Source of the DNA: JBFLVQ01 sp040758525
GTDB taxonomy: Bacteria; Acidobacteriota; Blastocatellia; Chloracidobacteriales; JADJPF01
NCBI GenBank assembly: GCA_040758525.1
Contig: JBFLVQ010000191.1
Span: 1-13,874, forward strand
Direction: 5' to 3'
DNA length: 13,874 nt
Numbering within the stretch: position 1 is the first letter of the stretch; every line of letters begins with the position of its first letter. Below are positions 1 through 6,139 of the stretch, one piece after another. A program made the translations under genes and the position numbers. The notes under the pieces are model-generated. The model was given only the letters and a program-made list of their open reading frames with translations, had not been told where the DNA came from and made no database searches.

Positions 1-360
1 GATCAACTCCTTCTTGCCATTGACTTGAGTAATAAAAGAGCGCAGTTGGTGATATTGCTCAATGCGATTCTGCGAGCGATGAACATCGCGCTGTAACTGA
101 GAATCGCGCAAATAGCGCACTGTATAAATGCTTCGGATCAGTTTATCGAATTCAAATATGGCTTTACGTGTCTTGTTGTTTTGGTGTAAAGCACATAGTT
201 TGCGGATCAAAGTGCTCTGGGAGACTTCTTTGAGTCCAAGAGTAGCTACGATTTGATCTATATTTGTTTTTTCGGACAAGATGAGTTGGCGGTCAATCTT
301 ACCGACCGGTTGAATCAGAAATTTTTCGTAGTTCGCCGGATTATAACCACAATAGAGATG
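1..360 (-). pseudogene. Tn3-family transposase, C-terminal fragment
   Basis: An open frame enters from the left edge and reads, on the - strand, from HLYCGYNP at 360 down to NGKKELI at 1. The middle part (KIDRQLI, LGLKEVSQSTLIRKL, NKTRKAIFEFDKLIRSIY, then NRIEQYHQLRSFI) matches the conserved C-terminal region of Tn3-family transposases, where LG-K-QST-IRKL, ALxExDxLIKxIY and NRGExYHQLRR are typical. About 120 residues of a normally roughly 950-1000 residue protein are visible; the rest of the C-terminus lies outside the window. The N-terminal side is lost: at 361 the frame runs into the inverted end of the IS1-like element and meets a stop at 379-381. The sequence beyond the IS (after 1614) does not resume the transposase, so the break is not a simple insertion. 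The enzyme would cut and join transposon ends; this copy cannot be functional. Family assignment is confident, from residue pattern alone. Confidence 0.82.
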
Positions 361-361
361 T

Positions 362-386
362 TTCTTAGTGGGGTAGTTTCATACAT
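362..386 (+). repeat. Left inverted end of the IS1-like element
   Basis: This 25-bp sequence (begins TTCTTAGTGGGGTAG, ends CATACAT) is the exact reverse complement of 1590-1614. It sits just downstream of the transposase stop at 418-420. The outermost seven bases could belong to the flank, so the exact edge is uncertain by a few bases. Confidence 0.85.
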
Positions 387-417
387 AGTAATAAAATTTA
401 CACCATAAATTACAATA

Positions 418-1137
418 TTAGGTGAGAACCGCATTAGAAAAGAGTTTTCTCATAGTCCAAATGTGATCTGTAATACCAGCAGCCATTGCTGGAGTGCAAT
501 TGTGGTATTTTTTATTTTTGCTACTACGCCTTATTCTCAAGTCAAGATGAGGCTTGACGAAGTGGTAATAAGCAAATGCGAGATGAAGTTGTTGCTCCAA
601 TCGCTCACGCTTCTTTGAAAATGCAATAGTCTTTCTTATCAGCCTGCGGTTGTGATGTCGCATTGTTAAATTGTTGCGCTCAACAAAACTCGCGTTAATG
701 TGACGGCTCACTGGCGAACGCTTCCGTTGTTGACGAACAGCTTTTTCTGATCCAAATACCACACGCGTAGTGATCTCGACTACTCGGCCATGCTCTCGGC
801 GTTTCACTACTTGAGCATAGAGCAGCCCCTTAGGAATTTTCATAATCGGTTTGCGTGCTCTTCCACGTTTACCCGTTCTAGGATACTCTTTTTTAATGGC
901 GTAAGCTTTTAACAATGCATCATCATAATGTTTCAATTCATCAGAAGTAAAGAATGGCATATGTCCATCCGAGCGATGCTTGATACCAGCCAGAAGTTTA
1001 TTGGCATTAGCTTGAATATGGCGTCCTACCACGAAATACACCACTATTTTGTTACGCGGGTCAAAACCAATCCAGACCCACTGATCTCCATAAATGGCAC
1101 TTAATTTTTCCGCAGCCGTGAGGCGTGCTTCCTTTTT
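418..1137 (-). CDS. IS1 InsB-like catalytic part, made by -1 frameshift
   Basis: This frame has no start of its own with a ribosome binding site. It opens right after a TAA at 1138-1140 and continues the InsA-like protein if the ribosome slips back one base on the A run. The joined product would be about 381 residues, close to IS1-family single-chain transposases. Motifs visible after the join are KKKEARLTAAEKL, then WVWIGFDPRNKIVVYFVVGRH (second catalytic Asp), and near the C-terminus FVERNNLTMRHHNRRL followed by IRKTIAFSKKRERL (catalytic Glu and the basic helix typical of IS1). All three acidic residues of the DDE set appear to be present. Apart from the frameshift no lesion is seen, so the element may be active. 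Confidence 0.8.
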   Translation of the reverse strand, partial: KKEARLTAAEKLSAIYGDQWVWIGFDPRNKIVVYFVVGRHIQANANKLLAGIKHRSDGHMPFFTSDELKHYDDALLKAYAIKKEYPRTGKRGRARKPIMKIPKGLLYAQVVKRREHGRVVEITTRVVFGSEKAVRQQRKRSPVSRHINASFVERNNLTMRHHNRRLIRKTIAFSKKRERLEQQLHLAFAYYHFVKPHLDLRIRRSSKNKKYHNCTPAMAAGITDHIWTMRKLFSNAVLT

Positions 1138-1562
1138 TTAACAAATGACCACAACTCGTCTAACTGACACTCATCCATGTGATAGTTAGTAATCAATTGT
1201 TTGCTGACTTGCTGACAATGTTTAGCAGCTTGCTCAAGAATAAGTTCTACAGTCTTCTTATTAATGTCAAAGATCCGCGTTGTTGCCATTATGCCATTTC
1301 CTTCGGCCAGTGCTTTGAGTACTCGATAGATAGTTTCATCATCAGTATGAAAGCCTGCGAAAACACTATCATGACGAGCACTAAATTCACGACCACATTT
1401 CAAACAGCGATACAATAGCGTACGATTTGGTCCATAATATCGAATCAGTTTAAAGTCACTTTCACTTGCTTTGCATCTGTTTGGACACTTTATAACGAAA
1501 GGAGCTTTCTTCGCATTGCCTCGATTGAAAAAATAGGTAAAGAAGACTTTTAATCTTCTCAA
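1101..1562 (-). CDS. IS1 InsA-like transposase N-terminal part
   Basis: DNA-binding half of an IS1-type transposase, 153 codons if read from the TTG at 1562. The family core begins near residue 14 (GNAKKAPFVIKCPNRC), so the real start may be some codons later. Cysteines in CPNRC (about residues 25-30) and CLKCG (about 53-56) form a zinc ribbon. They are followed by a helix-turn-helix-like stretch (residues about 72-115) and the first catalytic-domain motif MDECQLDELWSFV (about 128-141). In the zero frame the protein ends 11 codons after the A run, with HASRLRKN. Known for IS1: the unshifted product acts as a repressor and binds the ends, and the shifted product is the transposase. That this copy behaves in the same way is inferred. 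Confidence 0.8.
   Translation of the reverse strand: MRRLKVFFTYFFNRGNAKKAPFVIKCPNRCKASESDFKLIRYYGPNRTLLYRCLKCGREFSARHDSVFAGFHTDDETIYRVLKALAEGNGIMATTRIFDINKKTVELILEQAAKHCQQVSKQLITNYHMDECQLDELWSFVKKRKHASRLRKN
1133..1139 (-). other. Slippery A7 frameshift site of the IS1-like transposase
   Basis: On the - strand the zero frame reads GTT AAA AAA AGG. Slipping back by one base after the second AAA gives AAG GAA, and the product reads FVKKKEARLTA without a break. Position and direction are those of the programmed -1 site of IS1, whose heptamer is A AAA AAC. Transcriptional slippage, or a one-base error in a homopolymer, would look the same. Confidence 0.7.
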
Positions 1563-1589
1563 ACCCTCTTCAATTCAGCAAGTTTTTAC

Positions 1590-1614
1590 ATGTATGAAAC
1601 TACCCCACTAAGAA
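1590..1614 (-). repeat. Right inverted end of the IS1-like element
   Basis: Exact reverse complement of 362-386. It lies on the 5' side of the transposase genes, 28 bp beyond the earliest possible start of the InsA-like frame at 1562. It is the end that would be expected to carry the transposase promoter. Confidence 0.85.
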
Positions 1615-1667
1615 TTTTTTCGCTATGTAAGAAATATTAAGAACCAGTGTCTCACATTGATCGTAAT

Positions 1668-1695
1668 TTGTTTCAAATATGAAACAGCTCATAAT
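1668..1695 (+). promoter_or_regulatory. Candidate promoter with 16-bp palindrome
   Basis: TTGTTT (1668-1673) and CATAAT (1690-1695) are spaced by 16 bases and form a weak sigma70-type promoter 23 bases before the start at 1719. Between them lies a perfect inverted repeat, GTTTCA-AATA-TGAAAC (1670-1685), overlapping the -35 element. That is a classic place for a repressor site. It is the only promoter-like arrangement seen between the IS end and the + strand operon. The regulator is unknown and no regulator gene is in the window. Confidence 0.4.
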
Positions 1696-1718
1696 AAGTA
1701 TTGAACAGGAGAAAAAAG

Positions 1719-2018
1719 ATGTTGTGGCGGCATGGAGATGTATTGATTGCCAGCATTGAGAAGATACCAGAAGGTGCAATAAGAAGACCAACCAATGTAC
1801 TGGTGCGGGGTGAAATGACCGGGCATAGCCATCGAATCGAGCAGGCCGAGACAGCAGTAACATTCGAACATAACGGTCAACTCTTTCTCAAAGTCACGGC
1901 CAGCGAAGCAAAACTGATACATGAAGAACACAAAACGATCACACTGCCTTATGGGGTATATAGGGTATGGCAGCAGCGAGAATATATCCCTGGCTCAATT
2001 CGCAAAGTAATCGATTAA
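1719..2018 (+). CDS. Conserved small His-rich-motif protein, function unknown
   Basis: Ninety-nine residues. The ATG at 1719 is chosen because AGGAG (1707-1711) lies 7 bases upstream; a TTG at 1701 has no such site. No signal peptide or membrane segment is seen, so it is probably cytoplasmic. The pattern is an alternation of short beta-type stretches with conserved-looking motifs: HGDVLI (residues 5-10), GEMTGHSHRI (31-40), LIHEEHKTI (67-75), LPYGVYRV and QREYIP (86-91). His36, His38, His68 and His71 with Glu69/70 could form a metal site on a small beta barrel; this is inference. Twenty-two bases separate it from the repeat protein downstream, so the two are surely cotranscribed. I recall proteins of this type commonly paired with DUF6745 proteins, but know no proven function. 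Confidence 0.8.
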   Translation: MLWRHGDVLIASIEKIPEGAIRRPTNVLVRGEMTGHSHRIEQAETAVTFEHNGQLFLKVTASEAKLIHEEHKTITLPYGVYRVWQQREYIPGSIRKVID

Positions 2019-2040
2019 TAGTCTCTCTATGAGGTAACTT

Positions 2041-3114
2041 ATGCAACTAATAGCGCCTCAATCTCCAGAAAAAGCTAAAGAGCTAATTTTTTCACTGCAT
2101 CCTCCGTCATCTCTGCGTGTAGACGGACATCTCAAACTTGCCTATCTAGATAGTTTGACCGAACTACCGGAAGAGTTGATCGCCGCCAGCCTGGACCTTA
2201 CGGATTGCAAAGCATTGCGCAAATTGCCGGCGAAGTTGCAAGTAAATAGGCTCAACTTGAGTGGCTGTGTGAGCCTCAGACAATTGCCAGCAGGCTTGAA
2301 ACTCTTTGACCTTATCTTAAAGAACACCCGTATTCGCTCGTTACCCGACGATCTACAGGTTGAGAATCGGCTGGATTTAGAAGGCTGTGACAGACTGGAA
2401 GCACTGCCGGCCAATCTCAGTGTGGGCACCCTTATGCTGCGTAATTGCATTAATCTACGAAGTCTGCCAGAAGGGCTTAACACCTGTTTTCTCGATATTA
2501 CCAATTGCATTAATCTTACGGAATGGCCGGAAAATGTGCGGCTCCAATTTGGCCGACTGATTGCAGCCGGTTGCGTCCAACTGAGATCATTGCCTCCCAT
2601 CTTAAGCGAGCTGTCACAAGTCGATATAAATGGCTGTGTAAATATCAGTAGACTTCCTGAAAATGTCAGCATCAATTCCTGGCTTGACATCGCTAATACG
2701 GCCATCTGGTCGTTACCGCCAGCACTGGAAAATGTTCACCTACGCTGGCGTGGTGTGCCGATTAACAAACGGATCGCCTTTCAGCCAGAGACCATTACCA
2801 TTAACGAGATTCTCAACGAACCAAATGTAGAGCTGCGTCGAGTCTTGCTAGAAAGGATGGGTTATGAGCAATTTCTCAGTGAGGCAAATGCGGAGTTGCT
2901 CGACATGGATTTCGATGCGGGCGGAGAACGGCGACTGCTCAGAGTCGAGTTTGAAGAGGATGAGCCGCTGATCTGCATAGCTGTAATATGCCCTTCAACT
3001 AACCGTCAATATATGCTGCGCGTACCACCAACCATTACTACCTGTCGGGAAGCGGCTGCTTGGCTCGCCGGGTTCGACGACCCCGATGATTACTCACCGA
3101 TTATTGAGACTTAA
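2041..3114 (+). CDS. Leucine-rich-repeat protein with DUF6745-like C-terminus
   Basis: 357 residues, with GAGGT 6 bases before the ATG. Residues about 30-235 hold roughly nine repeats of 20-22 residues of the form LPxxLxxxxLDLxxCxxLRx, like the LPX repeats of IpaH-type effectors. A cysteine recurs at the same place in seven of them (Cys56, 76, 116, 136, 156, 178, 199). From about 255 to 357 a different, non-repeat domain follows, with EILNEPN, LLERMGYEQFL, DAGGERRLLRV (292-302), CPSTNRQYMLRVPP (317-330), CREAAAWLAGF (335-345) and a final DDY. I recognise it as the DUF6745 type found after such repeats. There is no IpaH ubiquitin-ligase domain and no secretion signal, so a host-directed effector role is not supported. 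The gene ends 2 bp from the stop of the convergent radical SAM gene, and with its small partner belongs to the STM4011-STM4015 locus. It could be the substrate or scaffold of those enzymes; this is inference. Confidence 0.85.
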   Translation: MQLIAPQSPEKAKELIFSLHPPSSLRVDGHLKLAYLDSLTELPEELIAASLDLTDCKALRKLPAKLQVNRLNLSGCVSLRQLPAGLKLFDLILKNTRIRSLPDDLQVENRLDLEGCDRLEALPANLSVGTLMLRNCINLRSLPEGLNTCFLDITNCINLTEWPENVRLQFGRLIAAGCVQLRSLPPILSELSQVDINGCVNISRLPENVSINSWLDIANTAIWSLPPALENVHLRWRGVPINKRIAFQPETITINEILNEPNVELRRVLLERMGYEQFLSEANAELLDMDFDAGGERRLLRVEFEEDEPLICIAVICPSTNRQYMLRVPPTITTCREAAAWLAGFDDPDDYSPIIET

Positions 3115-3116
3115 TA

Positions 3117-4013
3117 CTATTGATCTATTGCTGCCACAATACTCTCCGCTTTCTCTTGCCAGTGCGGGTCTGTGGGGATGCGCTCCAAAACCCCATCGCC
3201 AAAGATCTCATAGAGCTTGAGCTTGTCTAGGTGCACGTAACCGATATGACAACCACAGGTGAGATTAGGGCAGCGCCGTTCTCGCAGGCAGTTTTCAAAT
3301 CCTGGTTGATAAATATTCCCGATCGGCTGCTCGATAAAATGGCAGCGCCGTATCGTGCCATCGCCATTAACTGATATCACACTCTGGCCACAACGGCACA
3401 ACTCTCCTCGGCTTGAATGGTGGTGATTATTAATAGGGAACAACGGATCAACGCGCTTGTATAGTTGCATATCCTCTTTGCGATAGTAGTTACAGACATC
3501 TTTGTATGCATTGATCCAGAGATAGATATCAGGAGGTAATTCGTTCCGTAATAACTCGATCTCACTGCGATACTCTGGTAAACCGACCACCCCAACACTG
3601 AATCGCACATCTCTTCTTATCAGCTCCGCACATTTTGCCACAAAGCGACGGCGCGTAATCTGTGAAGGGTGAAATGTTATCCAGAGTCCTAGCCGCTCCT
3701 TATTACAATGGTCTAGCCAGTCTAGACGACAAGATAGGTTGGTCTGGATCGCCACCTTATCAACATGGCGAATATTAGTAAGCCTGATTAACGCATTTTG
3801 ATAGCGCTTACGATTGAGCGCTTCACCCCAAGGAGTAAAAAAGATCGACAACCTGTGCTCAGTCCGCTCAGTGACCCAATTAACAAAACGGATCAAGGCA
3901 GCAGCATCCTCTGCGTGCTCTCTAGCCGTTTCGCGATGTTTGGCAAATGGGCAGTAGACGCAGCTATAGTTACAACTTGAGAGTGGGCCTCGATACAACA
4001 TAGTTATTTTCAT
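3117..4013 (-). CDS. STM4011-family radical SAM protein
   Basis: 298 residues. The CX3CX2C cluster site is at Cys14, Cys18 and Cys21 (CNYSCVYC), right at the N-terminus, and would bind the [4Fe-4S] cluster that cleaves S-adenosylmethionine. A second group of seven cysteines lies at 206, 208, 224, 242, 248, 253 and 255 (CRC, RRCHF, NCLRERRCPNLTCGC). It resembles the SPASM/twitch region that holds auxiliary clusters in peptide-modifying radical SAM enzymes. The start overlaps the stop of the STM4012 gene by 4 bp (ATGA), indicating translational coupling. It is the last gene of a five-gene unit. The reaction is unknown; the cysteine layout suggests modification of a peptide or protein, possibly within this locus. 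Family naming rests on the sequence and on the identical gene order I know from Salmonella. Confidence 0.88.
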   Translation of the reverse strand: MKITMLYRGPLSSCNYSCVYCPFAKHRETAREHAEDAAALIRFVNWVTERTEHRLSIFFTPWGEALNRKRYQNALIRLTNIRHVDKVAIQTNLSCRLDWLDHCNKERLGLWITFHPSQITRRRFVAKCAELIRRDVRFSVGVVGLPEYRSEIELLRNELPPDIYLWINAYKDVCNYYRKEDMQLYKRVDPLFPINNHHHSSRGELCRCGQSVISVNGDGTIRRCHFIEQPIGNIYQPGFENCLRERRCPNLTCGCHIGYVHLDKLKLYEIFGDGVLERIPTDPHWQEKAESIVAAIDQ

Positions 4014-5329
4014 CGCAACGCATAACTCTCCATCAATTGATAAACTCTCTCTGAGTAAAATCCATAGCCGATATTATCAGAACGCTCTATGCCCTGCTCG
4101 GTCAACCGTAATAGGTTATCTTGCTTATATGCCAGACCGACATTAATTAGCTCCTTAAGCAGGGAAAAATCGACTAATGGATCGGAGCCAAACCGATCCT
4201 GATATGCAGGCAGAAAGAGGCCCTCGACTTGCAGCAGCGATTGAATAATAAAACGTCGCTGCTGTTCATCTCGATCCAGTGTGAAACCATAATCGGCATA
4301 ATCGAACTGCTCATCAGATCTGCCAATGTAGTCAGCGAGGATTTCGCGAATGCCAGCAGTGCCGGTGGCATACTCTGTTGAATAGTGAACCTCACGTGTG
4401 TATGAACGTGCCCCACAACCAAGACCGATCATACCGTCATTTTGGCAACAATAGACGGGAGCATTGTCAGTGCTAACCTGAGGGGCTTGAAACATTCGCA
4501 TAGAAACCTGTCGGTAACCAGCGGAGCACAAAAACTCCCGCCCAGCACGGTAACAGGTGAGACGGATATCATCCCAGGCTTTTCCAGTGCGATTGAGTCC
4601 GGTCAGTGGCCGTACATAAAGCGGATAGATATAGATCTCCTCAGGAGAGAATTGTAAAGCCTGATGAAGACTCTTCAGCCAACTCTCCGCGGTCTGTCCT
4701 GGCAGGCCATACATCAGATCGATATTGAGCGCGGGAAAATCACAATCTCTAATATGGTCCAGTGCCTGTTTCACGATCTGGCATTTTTGTGAGCGCCCTA
4801 CAGCCGCGACTTCCGCATCGATGAAACTTTGCACACCGATACTGATGCGCGAAACGCCCCGCTCACGCAACAATCTTAACTTTTCGGGCTCGGCGGTTAG
4901 CGGCGAGGTCTCGACCGAGATAGGGATTGCTTGTAGGTTTATAGCAAAGATCTTTTCGGCAATATCAAAGAGAGTATAAAGATGCTGCAGAGAGACAAAG
5001 GTAGGTGTACCTCCGCCAATCGCCATACGTGTGAATTTGGCGGCACCAAGGGCGCGGCTCACCCGTTTGGCCTGTCGAGTGAGGGCATCCAGATAATCGC
5101 TCTCTAAATCTCTCTTCACATCTATCGTAGTAAAAAGATTGCAAAATCCACAACGCATCTCACAAAAGGGGATATGAAGATAGAGAAAGAGTGAGTCCTT
5201 TTTTTCTCTGGCAAATAACTTACTCAACTGTTTGGGCTGTTCAAACAGACGATAAGCGGTCTTATGAGGGTATGAATAGGCATAGGATAGATAGGGTGTC
5301 TGCTTAAATAGTTCTATCATTGAACTCAT
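4010..5329 (-). CDS. STM4012-family radical SAM protein (HemN-like)
   Basis: 439 residues, with GGAG 8 bases before the ATG, which overlaps the STM4013 stop by 4 bp. The CX3CX2C motif is Cys56, Cys60, Cys63, in LHIPFCEMRCGFCN, as in coproporphyrinogen dehydrogenase (HemN) and its relatives. GGGTP (105-109) is the SAM-binding glycine motif, and SVETSP (about 150-155), RISIGVQSF and DLMYGLPGQT further match the HemN fold. The C-terminal third is the HemN-type C-terminal region. HemN itself makes protoporphyrinogen, but HemN-like proteins also include methyltransferases, cyclopropanases and haem chaperones. Lying within a five-gene unit with another radical SAM enzyme argues against a housekeeping haem role. 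All key residues are intact. The substrate is unknown. Confidence 0.88.
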   Translation of the reverse strand: MSSMIELFKQTPYLSYAYSYPHKTAYRLFEQPKQLSKLFAREKKDSLFLYLHIPFCEMRCGFCNLFTTIDVKRDLESDYLDALTRQAKRVSRALGAAKFTRMAIGGGTPTFVSLQHLYTLFDIAEKIFAINLQAIPISVETSPLTAEPEKLRLLRERGVSRISIGVQSFIDAEVAAVGRSQKCQIVKQALDHIRDCDFPALNIDLMYGLPGQTAESWLKSLHQALQFSPEEIYIYPLYVRPLTGLNRTGKAWDDIRLTCYRAGREFLCSAGYRQVSMRMFQAPQVSTDNAPVYCCQNDGMIGLGCGARSYTREVHYSTEYATGTAGIREILADYIGRSDEQFDYADYGFTLDRDEQQRRFIIQSLLQVEGLFLPAYQDRFGSDPLVDFSLLKELINVGLAYKQDNLLRLTEQGIERSDNIGYGFYSERVYQLMESYALR

Positions 5330-6135
5330 GATCTTATCTCCGGTAAAATGAATTCGGCATAAGGCACCGTCCAGATCACATGATGAGCAACACGATGTCC
5401 GAAATAACCATCCTCACCATAGGCCGTACCATGATCAGAACAGATAATAACCAGCGTCGGCGCACGTCGTTGCATCGCCTCAAATAGCGCAGGTAGCTGA
5501 CGATCGACATAGACTAATGCAGCCGCGTGCGAATCGATCGTGTCGGTGCTTGCCCCCTCAAGATAAAAATAGTTGGGTTGGTGCAGCGCAGAAATATTAA
5601 CAAATAGAAAAACCCTTTGTGATTCCGCTACTCTTGCTAACAATTGTCGGGCCAGCGCAACCTGATTTGCTGTGGAGTTGGGATTGGTAACCCCCAGTTC
5701 AGCACTCCAATAACTCTCCGCAAACAGATTGGGGAAGATGCTGCCCAAGGGACTCTGTTTATTGAAAAAGCCGACACCGCCAATACAGATGGTATGGTAG
5801 CCAATTCCATAGAGGCCTGTAACTATATCGGGAGCGTCAAAAACAAAAGTGTGCTGGCCGGTTGTTTCGCTGCCAGGAAAGCGCGCCGCGAACAGGCGCG
5901 GATGCCGCCCTGGTTTAATCGGTGTCGGCAAAAACCCGGCAAAGAATGCGGCGTGGGCCGCGAAGGTAAAGTTACCGGGGCTTTGACGCGCTTCCCAGCC
6001 GGTTGCTGGTAGTACCGAGGCCAGGTTGGGTGTGCGTGCCTGCTCAAACAACTTATCAGCAACATCAAAACGCAAGGTATCGAGTGTGATAAAGAGCAGA
6101 TCATGACTGCCGATAATTTCGTTCATCTTTAGCAT
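5326..6135 (-). CDS. STM4013-family hydrolase, alkaline phosphatase superfamily
   Basis: 269 residues. The N-terminal LLFITLDTLRFD (Asp19, Asp24) is the metal-binding start of sulfatases and related phosphatases. NFTFAAHAAFFAGFLPTP (55-72) is the nucleophile region, with Thr57 the likely nucleophile instead of the Cys/Ser of true sulfatases. His185 (ALHQPN), CSDHG (Asp234, His235) and His247/His251 (GHRVAHH) complete a two-metal site. No signal peptide is seen, unlike most sulfatases, so it should act in the cytoplasm with the other proteins of the unit. It starts 4 bp after the STM4014 stop; no strong ribosome site is visible, so coupling is likely, and a second ATG three codons in (6126) is possible. 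It could hydrolyse or transfer a phosphate or sulfate group on the pathway intermediate; this is inference. Confidence 0.85.
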   Translation of the reverse strand: MLKMNEIIGSHDLLFITLDTLRFDVADKLFEQARTPNLASVLPATGWEARQSPGNFTFAAHAAFFAGFLPTPIKPGRHPRLFAARFPGSETTGQHTFVFDAPDIVTGLYGIGYHTICIGGVGFFNKQSPLGSIFPNLFAESYWSAELGVTNPNSTANQVALARQLLARVAESQRVFLFVNISALHQPNYFYLEGASTDTIDSHAAALVYVDRQLPALFEAMQRRAPTLVIICSDHGTAYGEDGYFGHRVAHHVIWTVPYAEFILPEIRS

Positions 6136-6139
6136 AACT

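Larger units (their letters stand above)
362..1614 (-). mobile_element. IS1-family insertion sequence, complete
   Basis: The element is about 1.25 kb and bounded by a perfect 25-bp inverted repeat (362-386 and 1590-1614). Inside are two overlapping frames on the - strand: an InsA-like zinc-ribbon/helix-turn-helix part and an InsB-like catalytic part. They are joined by a -1 frameshift on seven A residues, the organisation known for IS1. No 8-9 bp direct repeat flanks it: the left flank ends GAGATGTT and the right flank starts TTTTTTCG. The target duplication has therefore been lost, or the two flanks come from different places. It interrupts a Tn3 transposase remnant on its left and lies about 105 bp upstream of the + strand repeat-protein operon on its right. 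Confidence 0.85.

Noticed and set aside
353..1623. Target site duplication around the IS1-like element
   Set aside because: Eight and nine base flanks were compared and do not match.
2142..2705. 187-codon open frame on the - strand inside the LRR gene
   Set aside because: It is the mirror of the repeat-rich + strand gene, which has a good ribosome site and clear domains. Long antisense frames are usual across LRR repeats.
2041..3114. IpaH/SspH-type E3 ubiquitin ligase effector
   Set aside because: Repeats are similar, but the C-terminal part is only about 100 residues, lacks the CxD catalytic site, and the protein sits in a metabolic-type operon.
5644..6012. 122-codon + strand frame over the STM4013 gene
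   Set aside because: Antisense to a gene with clear metal-site motifs; no start signal.
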